Positions 35,615 through 51,189 of a stretch of DNA of 64,000 nucleotides are shown piece after piece. Made by a program: the position numbers and the translations under genes. Under the pieces are notes generated by a model. That model made no database searches and was not told the DNA's origin. It was given only the letters and a program-made list of their open reading frames with translations. The stretch is from Chelydra serpentina (Eukaryota; Chordata; Testudines; Chelydridae), in contig JBAIAC010000030.1 of assembly GCA_037349315.1 (NCBI GenBank), positions 13,909,501-13,973,500 on the forward strand. The letters are read 5' to 3'. Each line of letters opens with the position of its first letter. The stretch's first letter is position 1.

Positions 35615-35689
35615 CTCTGTGACTTCATTATTCTGACTAAAGCAGGAAACACAACGAAACTTTGTTTTTACTTAGTACCAAATAAGGAT

Positions 35690-35850
35690 GAAACATTTGA
35701 AATACTCAGCTCTTCATCTGAGGATCTCAGAGCACTCTGCAGCAAATCAGTGGCACAGCCCAGAATACACCAGTGTCTTTTGCCTTCCAGTCCCCTTCTT
35801 TAACCACTAGACCATACTGCTTCCAAAAGCAGGCAACAATAAATGCTGTG
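35690..35850 (-). mobile_element. MIR-like SINE
   Basis: The reverse complement gives 'gcagtatggtctagtggtta' followed by 'aagaaggggactggaaggc', a tRNA-like MIR head, and on the other side 'gagtgctctgagatcctcag', a MIR/L2-like end. Confidence 0.6.
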
Positions 35851-36587
35851 TGTGATTTATAAGCACAGGTTGGAGTGGAAACTGCAAGCTGAGGAGTTCT
35901 GTCAGACAGTCACCAGCCTACCCATAATCTCTCTTTTCCATATGCAAGTCAGACCCAGTTTAGTGAGAACTTTCTCACTCCTGTGATTTCAAACATCAGT
36001 AGAATCGACCTGCATTACATCCACTCTTTACATGGCATTTATTTCAGCTGTCACGAGCACCCAAAGTGATCTCCTGGGGAGACAGATTATAGGGTATATT
36101 ATACATTTGTTTGGAGTGTTAGTGTTCATTTTTATAATAAAGCACGTTCCACAATCACTAAAGTTAGCACAGGAAACAGATTCCTCTTGCAGATACAATT
36201 GTCGGGTTGTTACAGTTAGAGTGTGACAAGGTACGTTGACCAGATAAAAATCACAGGCCTGATTCCCCACTGCCCTGCACACTGCACCGTGATTTACATC
36301 TCTGCCAAGCGAGTGCTGCATGGGTATAAAATGCTGCTGAATCACAATAGTGGCATTATACACTCAGTTTGCCCAGGTATAACTGACTACACGAGGCAGA
36401 GGAGAATCAGGACCTACATTTTCAAATAGATTTATCTGTGTGACCAAACCAGGGCCTGATCCAAAGCCCTTTTAAGTCAGTTGGGGCATGTTGTGACAGT
36501 GTGGGTAGAGAACAATGCGGAGGAGCGGGAATGGAGGGGAAGACACGAATGACAGTGATAAGAACACAGGATTGCATCTGTGACTAT
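35851..36587. other. Unassigned intronic DNA
   Basis: No gene or clear repeat is recognised. Overlapping short frames around 36030..36430 occur on both strands and lack any domain. Confidence 0.45.
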
Positions 36588-36716
36588 GGGTAAGATTTTC
36601 AGAAGCACTCAACATTGGTTTAATTCTTCTCCCATTGAAATCCAGGGCAAAAGCCCCCCTTGTCTTCAATGAGGGCAGAGTTAGGTCAACACTGAGCGCT
36701 TTTGAAAATCCCACCC
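36588..36716. repeat. Palindromic (foldback) element, clearest copy
   Basis: The left arm 'gggtaagattttcagaagca' pairs with the right arm 'gcgcttttgaaaatcccacc'. Further in, 'ctcaacattggtttaattct' pairs with 'gagttaggtcaacactgag' and 'cccattgaaat' with 'cttcaatgaggg'. Total about 129 bp with arms of about 60. It is typical of old amniote foldback MITEs. Confidence 0.75.
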
Positions 36717-36921
36717 TGCAAAAATGAATACAATATTTTATTGAAATTAACAACTTGTTGGACTTAGCATTAAATAGAGATGAAATGTAAAGATTTGAAC
36801 ACTTGTCTCCTTTGTACACTATGTCCTCTCTGCCAAATAATGTTTCAGTCACAGATATGCATACAGGCCAAAATTTCCAATTTAATTGGCTTTATTTTTA
36901 AACATGAAGATAGGGCCCTAA

Positions 36922-37665
36922 CATTAGCATTAGTCTTGATTTAAAAATTATCATTGATGGAGAATCCACCACGACCCTTGGTAAATTGTTCCAGTGGTTA
37001 AGTACCCTCACGGTCAAAATTTTACACCTTATTTCAAATCTGAATTTGTCTAGCTTCAACTTCCAGCCATTGGATCATAGTTATACATTTCTCTGCTACA
37101 CTGAAGAGATCAGTATTAAATATTTGTTCCCCATGTAGATACTTAGGGTACGTCTATACTCACGCGTCCTGTCGGAGGCGCTGGATCGATCTTCTGGGTT
37201 CGATTTATCGCGTCTTGTCTAGACGCGATAAATCAAACCAGGAAGTGCTCTGCCGTCGACGCTGGTAATCCAGCTCGATGAACGGAGTAGGCGGAGTCGA
37301 CGGGGGAGCCTGCGCGCCGCGTGTGGACCCCAGGTAAGTGCTTTTTCATTCGAACTAAGATAGTTCGACTTCAGCTATGTTATTCACGTAGCTGAAGTTG
37401 CGTATCTTAGTTCGAATTATGGGGTTAGTGTAGACCAGCCCCAAGAGACTATAATCAAGTAACCCTTAACCTTCTCTTTATTAAGTTAAATAGACTGAAC
37501 TCTTTGAGTCTGTCACTATAAGGGATGATTTCTAATCCTTTAAACGTTCTCGTGACTCTTCTTTGAGCCCTCTCCAATTTATCAACGTCCTTCTTGAACG
37601 GTGTACACCAGAACTAGATACATTATTCCAGCAGTGGTTACACCAGTGCCAAATACAGAGGAGCA
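36922..37665 (-). mobile_element. CR1-type LINE fragment interrupted by a MITE
   Basis: It aligns by eye with 3922..4350 in the same orientation and extends further toward the LINE 5' side ('gccctctccaatttatcaac', 'agaactagatacattattcc'). The match breaks at about 37147 and resumes at 37443, where a palindromic MITE has inserted. Confidence 0.85.
37147..37443. mobile_element. Palindrome-rich MITE inserted in CR1
   Basis: Ends 'ttagggtacgtctatac' and 'gtgtagaccagcccc' are inverted repeats. Two internal hairpins are strong: TTTATCGCGTC with GACGCGATAAA around 37204..37234, and CTTCAGCTA with TAGCTGAAG around 37370..37398. It is of the same family as 23113..23411. Because the surrounding CR1 is known from the copy at 3922, the insertion point can be read directly. 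Confidence 0.88.
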
Positions 37666-38242
37666 GTTCCCAGAAGGGTCAATTCCAACATAAGGAGAAA
37701 AGAAAAAATTAAAGAGGAGGAGAGTAGAAGTGATGCTAAGCAAAGTGTCAGGCTAGAGCCCATTGCTAAGAAGGGCATCTGCCAAAAGGGAAGCTGTGGG
37801 TCCGGACCAAAAACCGTGCCACAATTTTGTAAATCAACCTTTCTCAAATAGAATAAACTACCAGAAAGTTAAAACTGGTCGCCCTGTGTTTTAAATGTTT
37901 CCTAGCAGTGAGTTGCAAGGGGTTGAGATTGTGATGCTGTTACACTCTGGGGGCTAGGTGTGCTGTAGGACAGAATGTGTCAGTTTGTCCTACCACACAG
38001 AAGTACAGCCCTGCTTCCAAGTGCTTCTCGGTAAGGAAGGCATGTGTGTGGAGAAAGATTAGATACGTTCTCTGAGCCGTTTAGAGTGAAATAGGCAGCC
38101 CTTAAAATGAACGAAGTATATGTAGGGGTGGCTTGCAAGTGGCAACGCTCTATATTTGTAATAAAACCGGTGGTTTTAATGTGCACAGAAAAAGGATGAA
38201 GAACTAGGCAAGCACTTGAGAGAGCTGCTGTAGACTCCCCAT
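37666..38242. other. Unassigned intronic DNA
   Basis: No gene or clear repeat is recognised. Confidence 0.45.
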
Positions 38243-38432
38243 ATGGCTATAGGCAAGTCGCTCAATTTCTCTGTGCCTCAGTTCCCCATCTGTGCAATGG
38301 GGATAATAGGACTTCCTTTCTCCCACCCTCTGTCTGTCTTGTCTATTTATGTTGTAAGCTCTATGGGCCAGGACTGTTTCTGGTCTGTGTATGAACAGCA
38401 CCTAGGGCAAGGGGGCCATGCTCTTGGCTAAG
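38243..38432 (+). mobile_element. MIR/L2-related SINE, fairly complete
   Basis: It starts in the MIR core ('ctctgtgcctcagttcccca', 'tgcaatggggataatagga') and runs on into 'gtaagctctatgggccagga' and 'gaacagcacctagggcaagg', linking the MIR core and the end seen at 8168..8295 in one element. Confidence 0.8.
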
Positions 38433-39097
38433 TAATATAAATCACAAGAGTGTCTTACCACTGGCCTTCCCCAGGCAGGAGGGACATGGGTCACTGTGGA
38501 GGTGGTGGCCCAGAGCGCCCCAACACTGCTAGACCTTTGGCGAGCGAAGCTTGCTGAAACTCCAAAGAGAGTTGACTAAATTGTGTAAACCCAACAGCGA
38601 GCCCAGAACCAGCCCCGAAAATCAGGAGATGCCCTACCGCACCTGCACTCTAACCAGCTTCCCTCTCACCTCATCCATCCCACATCACCTGTAAACCACA
38701 GTGCTCCGGGCTGCCAAAGCCAAGGGACACAGCACTCCGATGCCACTCTATCAATAGGCATGGACGCAAGATTGCTAAAATATGGTGGTCTGCTGACAAC
38801 AAAGTACGTCCCTCTGGTCATCTGAAATCTGTTCAACCTCCTTAGCTGCGCCATCAAAATAGGCCCCTCCCTTAAGTGAGAGAGGAGCACCCCAGCCTTG
38901 AATTGCAGGCATTCCCACCCTCCTGCTGAGACGTCTTGGTACCACATCACACCGCCACATACACACACACACACCTGTATCCTCATACATACGTATATAA
39001 TATCTCCTATGTGTAACACAGTCATTTGGCAAGCTCTTTGGTAGACTTCCAAAGGAAGGCATTGTCCAAAATGAAAGCTATTATTGCTGCAGCATGC
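38433..39097. other. Unassigned intronic DNA
   Basis: An AC microsatellite lies near 38957..38974. Minus-strand frames of 95-128 codons in 38666..39062 overlap each other in different frames and show no domain. Confidence 0.45.
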
Positions 39098-39105
39098 TGT
39101 AGCTG

Positions 39106-39897
39106 CAGGGCCGGTGCAAGGAAGTTTCGTGCCCTAGGCGTGCCCCCCCCGCAGTGCTGCCCCCCCCAAGCCAGCTCTCCCGCCCGCGGGCGCTCAGCCC
39201 CCCCCCCACCCGTGGGCGCTACGCCCCCCTCCACCTGCGGGCCCTCAGCCCCCCACCACCCGCGGGCCACAGGTGCTATGGTCCCACACCACCCGTGGGC
39301 CCTCAGCCCCCTCCATCACCCGTGGGAGCTGAGCGGGAAGCTGGGGGCAGGGGGGCGGCTCACCACGGCTACCCCCCGGCTCCCTGCTCAGGCTGGCAGG
39401 GAGCTGGCAGAGGCGCCCCCTCCTCCCCCGCCACCGCTGCCACCCCTGAAGACGCCCCAGCTTACCTGCGGGAGGTCCGCAGGTCTGTCTGCAGGAGGCC
39501 CCCTTCCGCCAAAGCCGCGGGACCAGCGGACCTCCCTCAGGCAAGCGGAAGCGGTTTTGGCGGAGGGTATTCTTAGCAGCACTTCCACCCTGCCGCGGGA
39601 GGTCTGCTGGTCCTGTGGCTTCGGCGGAAGGGGCCTTCTGCAGACAGACCTGCGGACCTCCCGCAGGTAAGCTGGGGTGTCTTTGGCGGCAGCGGGGGAG
39701 GAGGGGGCGCCCCTGGCAGGAGGCTTTTGCACCCCTGCCAGCAGTGCGCCCCTTTACAGCCCTGCTGCGGCGAGCCGCCCCTCCCACCCCGCTCCCGGCT
39801 CAGCCATGGAGCCGGGCGGCAGCCGTGGCCAGCCGCTCCCCGGCTCCCGACACCCTAGGCGACTGCCTAGGGTCGCCTAGTGGACGCGCCGGCCCTG
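39106..39897. mobile_element. Non-autonomous hAT element, second family with CAGGGCCGG ends
   Basis: Ends CAGGGCCGGTGCAAGG and GCGCCGGCCCTG, flanked by perfect 8-bp duplications TGTAGCTG (39098..39105 and 39898..39905). The terminal 9 bases equal those of the family at 6222, 10451 and 28873, but the interior differs: 'gtgccctaggcg' near the left and 'ccctaggcgactgcctaggg' near the right. Inside is an inverted arrangement of 'cttacctgcgggaggtccgc' and 'gcggacctcccgcaggtaag' around 39465..39670. Overlapping frames of up to 214 codons are GC artefacts. Confidence 0.92.
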
Positions 39898-39905
39898 TGT
39901 AGCTG

Positions 39906-41269
39906 GTTTAAGATTAAATTAACTCTCTTGCAAATGCTTACAAGTTATTCGTAGGCTGCCCTACCGGGCATTGTAGTAGCATGCTTATAAATATTGTCAC
40001 AAAGAAATATCTCTTTGTACCTGTTGAAAGAAGGTCCTTAAAATAAAGTTTTGCAGGACACATTTCCTGTGGTGGAGATGGGATCAATAAGTAGCTGACC
40101 TGTTAGCTGTATACATTTTCTGTTCTCCAAGCCAGTATCTGCAGAGCTAGAATATGGTAATCCAGTGCAGGATTTTAACATGAATAGTTCATAAAATAAT
40201 ACACATACACAGGTGCTCTGACTTTCAGCAGGTCTCTGCTGTGTCATGATTTCCCTTTGGACTGGTCTACTGCCTATCGTGCAGCCTCCCTCAGTTCACT
40301 CCCCTGCTTCCTCTACTCACTTTGCATTGAAGATTCCTAATCATTTGAGGCGGGGGGCTGAGCTTTTCAGTTTATAACATGAGCCAGAGTGGGTCTGAGT
40401 GGAACGAGTCATGAACAGACTGGCTGACTCAGGCCAAGAGGAAAATAGGTTCCAAATCATTTCACCCACAGAAGAGCAGAGGTCCATTGTACTTACTTAC
40501 ACTGTCCTAAACTAAAAGAGCATCCTGCAGAAATGTAAGGTGCATGATTTAAGAATAGAAAGCAGCACAAGTGCCTGTCTAGGTTGTTTCTGCTGTAGCC
40601 AGGGGCTGGCAGTGGGGGTACAATTACCTCATGTGGAATTTTTCAGCTGAATGCTTCACTAGACATACATGTGGAAGGGGGGTAAAAATGATGAACAAGC
40701 ATCCACTTTAATGCCTTTTATTAAAAGTTACCCTTTCGTCTAGACTGTTTATATTTGTTTAGTTTGATTCCTGTACATGGTATACAGACTGCAGAGTGTG
40801 TGTGTGTGTGTATGAGGGACGGGGGAAGGGGTAAACAGCACAGGTAGTGATGTCTACCAATGTTACCCAACACTTCCCGTTATAAGATCCTGGTTTTAGT
40901 TGCTTTATCACTTTGCCAAACTTTAACCATTTGGGCTGAAATTTTCCATGCTGGATGTCTGCCGCAGGTTAAGCCACATCGTAGAACATGTTTAAGGGAA
41001 AATATGTTGTTTTGCTCATGTTACAAAAATTGTTACAACCATGTAGCTGAAAAGTTATAGTTCCTCTATGCTGTGGATTGGTGACTTGAAATTTGGCAGG
41101 GGGGTTGCCCTGCTAACAGAGATGGGGGTTTTGTTTTCTTTTTGAAAATCCAACCAAATTTGGTCAAGTTATAATCCTTTTAAAAAATCTCATTTTGCAC
41201 ACACTCGGTAGAGACTGGTTAGACTTTGGCAACTAGTGGAAAAATTCTCTGTGGAAGAATAGAGTGCCT
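39906..41269. other. Unassigned intronic DNA
   Basis: A GT microsatellite lies at about 40797..40811. No gene or clear repeat is recognised. Confidence 0.45.
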
Positions 41270-41760
41270 GCCCCCATGTGTCCTCTTGTGGGTGGGGTGC
41301 TTCTGCTCTGCCCATTATTCTTCCTTCTTCCAAGACTCCACTCCACATGCTTGTTTGTCCAATTGCTACCTTTATAGGGGTCTGGGTTTATTCAGGCAAT
41401 AACTCAAAAGTAATACTCAGAGTCCCACAAATAATCTGTCCAAGGCGTGGCTCTTACCTCAGAGCCTGAGTGAGTGAAAAGGCTCCTTCATCTTGTCCTT
41501 TTTCTTTTTGATGAGTTCTCAAGGGGTGACCCACCTGGGGTTTGGCTTGCAGCTATCCCGCTCAGATCTGACTCCCCTGTAGACTTCCCAGAGTCAACTT
41601 CCTCAAACAACAGCTTCAGCTCTCTTATTCAGCTCTCTTATAAGGAACTAGCTGCTTCTGGTTCCCTCTCTGCACTAGGCATCTCTGGTTAGCTCATTTA
41701 GCAAGCCTGCTCCAGGCTTGCTGTCTCCAGCAGGCAGCTCCCAGCATGCTCCATCCCCTC
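41270..41760. mobile_element. Possible LTR remnant
   Basis: C/T-rich sequence with 'cagctctcttattcagctct', 'cttataaggaactagctgct' and 'tttagcaagcctgctccagg' resembles LTR segments I recall from turtle retroviral-type or Gypsy LTRs. No TG..CA ends or duplication are visible, so the call is weak. Confidence 0.25.
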
Positions 41761-42603
41761 CCAGTGCCTGTGTGCTGACCACACGGCTCTTGTGCCATCC
41801 CAACAGAAGGCCTGAGCATGCACCATTCTTGGGCTGCAGAGGCTGAACAGGACTTTCACTGCAGTTGCTCCTCCAGTTTGCTGTGGGCTGCTCTGGTGCT
41901 GGCTATGAAAACCGAGGTCAGGGAAACTCTTTCTCTCAATGTTCCCCCTGCTGGTGTCCAGGTGGCATAGGCAAGGAACAGGTGCGGGAGAGGGAAGAGA
42001 TGCATGGCAGCTGATGAGGAGGGTAGAAAACTTGCAGGAGAGGCATTAGGAGCAGGTGCTGGGGGTAGGAGAGGAAGAGCCAAGAGCAGAAGGAGGCGGG
42101 TAGACTGGCAGGAACCAGGGATGTTGGAGGATAGGAGCAGAGGGGAACACAGGCATGAGCTGAGGGAAGGCAGGGTCAGAGGACAGGAGCAGGACCAGGG
42201 TAGGGACTATGGAGGGAGGATAGGAGCAGATGAGGATGGGAAGAGACTAGAGGGATGGGATAGAAGGGACTACAGAACCGGGAATTGAACTTATTACTCC
42301 TGAATCACCACATTCCTTTGCTGTCTGGCAAATAGCTGTGAAACCCATGGGCAAAGTGTGTGTCTCCATCCTCCTGTATTGTCATGTCCACCTGGAAGAT
42401 AAGTCTTTTACTGCTGTTAGTTACTGGATTCCAACCCTGCTGATAGCCCATGTGGGGGATCTATATGGCTCCACATGACGTTTTCGTTTTGGTGTCTTTT
42501 TTCAAGCTAGGAAATTGGCACAATAAAAAACCCTAAGTTAAAAGAATATTATTAAGGTTGCAAAGGCAAGCACTCAAATGAGGAAATGCCAGAATTAAGG
42601 TTG
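41761..42603. other. Unassigned intronic DNA
   Basis: The part 41970..42290 is a purine-rich (AGGAGCAG, GGAGGATAGGAGCAG) degenerate simple repeat. The 94-codon frame across it is not considered a gene. Confidence 0.45.
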
Positions 42604-42790
42604 CTCGTACATTAAGATACAGGGCGTGTCTACACGGTGTGCTACAGGGCTGTGATTTCTAAAGCGCACTAACGTGATGTGCACTAATTGGCCCATGCCG
42701 ACCCTGCTGGGTGCACTGAAAAGTTCCCTAGTGGACTTTAATGAATGTTAAAGCACCCTAGGGAACTTCCAGTGTGCACCATGTTGCAAC
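42604..42790. mobile_element. Probable DNA element (GTGTCTACACGG end)
   Basis: It begins 'agggcgtgtctacacggtgt' and contains partly inverted internal blocks ('cactaacgtgatgtgcacta', 'gaacttccagtgtgcacca'). It resembles the short AGGG-TGTCTACAC elements common in reptiles. The right end is not fixed. Confidence 0.45.
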
Positions 42791-42865
42791 TGTAACTAAT
42801 AATGCTATTCCTATTAATTATGTACCTTCAGACCGTAACCAGTCTTGCTAGTGCTGAGGAAGAAG

Positions 42866-43010
42866 GGAAGGAGTCTTGTGGTTAAAGCACAAGATTGTGA
42901 GTCAGCAGACCTGAGTACTCATCCGGGCTCCTGAACAAACTTTCAGTGACCTTGGGCCACTCGCTTAATCTGTCTGTATGTGTGTAATTCTTCCTATTGT
43001 AACAATCTAT
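42866..43010 (+). mobile_element. MIR SINE, 5' part
   Basis: 'gtcttgtggttaaagcacaa' and 'cagtgaccttgggccactcg' are the tRNA-like head and core of MIR in plus orientation. Confidence 0.7.
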
Positions 43011-43394
43011 GGCAGAACATACACAGGTGCCCATGGAGAGCTGAATAGCATGCAAGTGATATTGGAGATAAAACTCATGATCTTCTTCCAGAAATCAAAA
43101 CCCAGCTTCTAACATTTGAGCTAAAAGAGAAGCTTTGTTAGCACTCACCAGTACTAGGGTTTATAGGCCCATTTCAGATCTTCACTCTCATATCTGTCTG
43201 TCTGTCCCCATAGTATCTGAGCACCTCCTGAGAACTTAAAATAGAAATAACTATGAAAATCTCTTTTGTTGTTCCCAGCTGTAGGAGAAATAGGCTTAGT
43301 GTAGAGTGTGCATGTGTAACGTGCTGCAGGAAAGCTAGTCAAAGAAATGAGTTTTGTATTTCGTTCCGTATATAGTGAGGTCCATGGTCATTCC

Positions 43395-43800
43395 CATCTC
43401 TTGCGGGAGGGAGTTCCATAGCATATGCCCTGCTCTTGTTAAAGTTCTTGTCTTCCTCTCTGCTTTGCCTACTGGCCAACAATTTCATTGTTGTGGTAAC
43501 TATAATGGGATATCATGGTTGCAAAGGGAGAGTCCTTCTCATAGCAGGTAGAGACAGTCCCCTGGTAGACTTTGAATATCTGAACAGAGACTTTGAACTA
43601 GACTCTAGTTAGTCAGGAGCCAATTAAGAGAGTAAAGCACTGAGGTGACATGTTCACAGCATCCTATGTTGTTAAGGAGACAGGTTGCTGTGTTTTGTAC
43701 CAGATGTAGCTTTCTCGAGGGGAGGAGTGGGGGTCTTCATTGCTAGATCTAATAAATTGCAATAATCACACTATGCGGAGAGTTAAATCACAGTTGTTTG
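43395..43800 (-). mobile_element. L2-like LINE fragment
   Basis: It shares an ordered set of blocks with 51190..52345: 'gagccaattaagagagtaaa', 'gttgctgtgttttgtaccag' and 'aaattgcaataatcac' correspond to similar blocks at about 51270, 51350 and 51410. The orientation is taken from that element. No intact frame remains. Confidence 0.5.
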
Positions 43801-44144
43801 ACGAGGTTTGCTTTTGTTTTGAGGAAGGCAGTGGTTTACATCCACCCCGAACAGGTACATGACATAATTCCTTTTGCTACTTTCACTACCAAAGTTTAGT
43901 CAATGCAAAGCTTATCTTTAGGCATCTAGGATTGACAGGAATCCCATGGAACACTCTGGCACCAGTCCAGACACTAACATCTTAAAATAAATTGAATATA
44001 TATGACGTAGAGATCCGAATTTATGATCTGTTTCAGAAACTCAGGCTTCTTCCACCTGAAATGAACTAAAATCTCTGTTTACTCTGTTTAAGCCACAAAA
44101 CAAGACAATCACACATGTACCTGTGTGACAATCAAACATGTAGC

Positions 44145-44516
44145 CTGTAGAAGAGAAGAGTGAGGGGGGATTTGATAGCTGCTTTCAACTACCTAAAAGG
44201 GGGTTCCAAAGAGGATGGATCTAGACTGTTCTCAGTGGTAGAAGATGACAGAACAAGGAGTAATGGTCTCAAGTTGCAGAGGGGGAGGTTTAGGTTGGAT
44301 ATTAGGAAAAACTTTTTCACTAGTAGGGTGGTGAAGCACTGGAATGGGTTACCTAGGGAGGTGGTGGAATCTCCTTCCTTAGAGGTTTTTAAGGTCAGGC
44401 TTGACAAAGCCCTGGCTGGGATGATTTAGTTGGGGTTGGTCCTGCTTTGAGCAGGGGGTTGGACTAGATGACCTCCTGAGGTCCCTTCCAACCCTGAGAT
44501 TCTATGATTCTATGAT
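44145..44516 (+). mobile_element. CR1 LINE 3' end, partner of the type-a SINE tail
   Basis: A 5'-truncated CR1 has the last coding segment and then a short 3' UTR ending in 'ccttccaaccctgagattct' and ATGATTCTATGAT repeats. The last about 90 bp are nearly the same as the tails of the SINEs at 5979 and 34255. It is in good condition and probably among the younger LINE copies here. Confidence 0.93.
44160..44429 (+). pseudogene. CR1 ORF2 C-terminal fragment
   Basis: This is an 89-codon open frame from [20 protein letters not shown], through a [20 protein letters not shown] segment at about residues 50-69, to a [13 protein letters not shown] end. It is the same part of the CR1 polyprotein as 1900..2256 but from a different CR1 subfamily ([12 protein letters not shown] against KFWNSLPREAVE). 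The catalytic domains are absent, so it is a dead-on-arrival insertion. Confidence 0.88.
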
Positions 44517-48386
<3,870 letters not shown>

Positions 48387-48677
48387 TAGGGTCTGTCTGC
48401 ATCGCAATCAGTTGTGACTGACTGCAGCACTTGTAGACATACCCAAGCTAACTTTGATCTAGCTAGCTTGCATGACAGCTGCAGTAAAGGTGTAGCAACA
48501 TTGGCTAGCGGTTTGAGTACATACCCGTGGTCCTTGGCAACCGTGTGCAGCCCGTGTTGTTGCCTCTTCTGCTGTGGCTTCGCTACTATTGTTGTTTGAG
48601 TTAGCTGGCTCACAGTGAGCTCAGGTTTGTCTACACGTGCTGCCTTCACACCTCTGATTGCTGTGTAGCCAAACCTA
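48387..48677. mobile_element. hAT-like element, TIR AGGGTCTGTCTGCATCGCAA
   Basis: Ends 'agggtctgtctgcatcgcaa' and 'attgctgtgtagccaaacct' are imperfect inverted repeats, with 'aagctaactttgatctagct' and 'gagttagctggctcacagtg' further in. Flanks GCAGTCCT and ACAGTCTC agree at 6 of 8 bases. No coding capacity. Confidence 0.65.
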
Positions 48678-48756
48678 CAGTCTCTTGAGCAGTAACCACC
48701 TCTCGTAGCAAATTCATTTCTTTCTCATCAAAAGGAAGGATGGGGTCAAAGGAGAA

Positions 48757-49430
48757 TCATAGAATTACAGAAATGTAGGGCTGGAAGGGACCTCAAGAAG
48801 TCATCCAGTCCAGCCCCCTGCACTGTGCCAGGACCAAGTAAATCACCATCACTGATGTGTTTGTCCACATCTTTTCTAAGGTGTGGTGCCTAGAACTGGA
48901 CACAGTATTCCAGCTGAGGCCTCGCCAGTGTCAGCTCCCCTGTCTTGCATGCAACATTCCTTTTAACACACCCCAGAGTGATATTAGCCTTTTTCTCAAC
49001 TGAATCACATTGTAGACTCATGTTCAATTTGTGATCCACTATAATTCCTAGATCCTTTACTGCGTAGCTAGATATTCCTTATTTTGAAGTTATTCATTTG
49101 ATTTTTCCTTCCTAAATGAAATACTTTTCACTTGTCTTTACGGAATTTCATCTTGTTGAATTCAAACCAATTCTCCAATTTGTCAAGGTCATTTTGAATT
49201 ATAACCCTGTCCTCTAAAGTGCTTGCAACCCCTCCCAGCTTTGTGTCATCTGTATATTTTATAAGCGTACTCTCCACTCCATTATCCAAGTCATTAATGA
49301 AAATATTGAATAGAACTGGACCCAGGACTGACCCTGAGGGAGGGACCCCAGTAGATACGCTCTACCAGCTTGACAGCAAATGTGGAACTATGTCAAAAGC
49401 CTTACTAAAATCAAGATTTATTAAGTATAT
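48757..49430 (-). mobile_element. CR1 LINE fragment with reverse-transcriptase active-site region
   Basis: The left edge is a CR1 3' end ('tcatagaattacagaaatgt', 'agggctggaagggacctcaa'). Toward the right the minus strand encodes reverse-transcriptase pieces including INDLDNGVESTLIK and, at 49245..49256, the catalytic Y-x-D-D box as YTDD, followed by TKLGGVAS. The part between active site and 3' end is shorter than in a full CR1, so an internal deletion is likely. The frame is interrupted. Confidence 0.88.
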
Positions 49431-49800
49431 TAAGACTCAGGAGTTGGGGTTTCGATCCTGTGTCCTGTCATAATATGTACTCACCTGACTGTGTTGTCAG
49501 GCTTCATTCCTCTAAGAGTCTTAGGTAGAAGGGGTTATATAAATGCAAAGTTATATTATTTCCTTTGTAACGTAACTTCAGGTCTCCAGAGGTGGGAGAT
49601 TAGTACCTGCACTAGCCTCAGCCCTTCGCTTTGTTATTACTGGAAGAAGATACTGTGTCATTTTTGTTTCTTTTTGGAGATGACGTCAGTGCAACTCCAT
49701 ATGGCAGAGAAAATATTTCCCAGAGGCTAGACTAATTGTGCTACCTCTGCAGATTGGTTACTAGATTTACTAATCCAAATCTCCTCCTTTCTCAAAGACC

Positions 49801-50001
49801 CTAAGGGCTTTACTACACTGCCCCACAAACAGTATTTAATTAATGCTAACTAGGAACCTTTTTTTTGTTCACACCTTTAGAGTCTATATGGCGGCATTAC
49901 AGTGGGGGAGTGTGCACTGCTATTCACCCCCACACACACACACACACAAACACACACACCCATGGTCTGAACTGCGAGGCAATGTAGACATAATCTAAGT
50001 A
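49801..50001. mobile_element. Short hAT-like MITE with internal CA microsatellite
   Basis: Ends 'ctaagggctttactacactg' and 'caatgtagacataatctaag' are imperfect inverted repeats. A CA repeat occupies about 49930..49958. No target duplication was fixed. Confidence 0.55.
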
Positions 50002-51189
50002 TATAGAGCAGATGCTCTGATGGGGTACCATCCAAGCCAGCAAAGAAGAGCTCTATATACTTAAAGGTTTGCATTTCTCTGTTTAATTACCTGCCCATTA
50101 AAATAGACAAGTAATCTCAGATTCAAACACCTTCTGCTTTCAGATGAACGTTTCTCTTCAGCAGGTTTATGTCTGTACTTCAAAGAACCTCACTGTCTTG
50201 GTATAAAAATAGTTTGACATAAAGCTTGATTGATGGAATAAAATTGTAGATGTTCTTGATTTATTTCTTGGAATAATGGTTCAAATTTAAAATCAGAGTA
50301 AATTTGTTGCTGCTGTTTGGAATGCAGGATCAGAAGCAAAATCGAACTCAAATGCTGACTCCATATTCTGGGTATTTATTATTATTATTATTATTATTAT
50401 TTAGATTTCTAAGTAGTTTGTAGTGTTGTAGCTGTGCCATGCCCCTTAGGATGCAATACATGTAATAGATCATCATTATATCATGGGATGCTCATAGCCA
50501 GCTTGCAGGTACGCCCATCACACCCTGAGTGTCTGTGTGCTAGACAGCCCTGGTTCAGCAGCTCTGCCCCCAGCAGCCTGTCTACAGCCCGACTCTGCCT
50601 TCCACCAGCTTTGGTTACAACCAGCAAGGTGACCCCAACACACTCCCAGTTCCAAATTTCCCTACAACCTGAGTGTCCAGCCCTTACCAGGGCCACTCAG
50701 AGTTATAATAAGGTTTGTTGCTCCTTTAAGGAGATAGAAGCACATTACAGCTTATTAACTTAACTGGGGTAAATACATCCTTCCCTTCAAACACAGCACT
50801 GAGCTGGTATTTAGTAAAAATAAAACAAAATTATGAACAAAATATACATAGGATTAAGTGAGTTCAAGTATAAGGAATGAAGATGCAAAGAGTTACAAGT
50901 ATAAAAAAATAAAATATATCATCACTCTAAAATACACTCTGTTACACGTGTCATAGAAACAACAGGAAGAAAACATTTCCCCAAAATAAATAGACCATAC
51001 CTCACTAACCCCAAAATCTTCATGTGACTCACACAGCTGGTAGCCTGAAAGGAGATGGGCCCTGCACTGTGTCCTCAAACCAGTAGGGGAAGTGAATTCC
51101 AGAGTAAAAGACCCTCTGTTGAGAATATTCTGCACTAATCCCCAGACAATCAAATCTAGGCTATGCTAACTCAACACCTCCCATCAGGT
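50002..51189. other. Unassigned intronic DNA, possible LTR remnant
   Basis: An ATT microsatellite lies at about 50380..50402. The block 50500..50900 ('cagcttattaacttaactgg', 'ttaagtgagttcaagtataa') resembles parts of turtle LTRs in reverse orientation, but this is only an impression. Confidence 0.3.

Noticed and set aside
37930..37960. TGTTACACTCTGG as a second LTR start matching 59265
   Set aside because: Only about 12 bases agree and the following sequence is unrelated.
39026..39787. Frames of 140-214 codons on both strands
   Set aside because: They lie almost wholly inside the non-autonomous hAT element at 39106..39897 and overlap in conflicting frames. No domain is seen.
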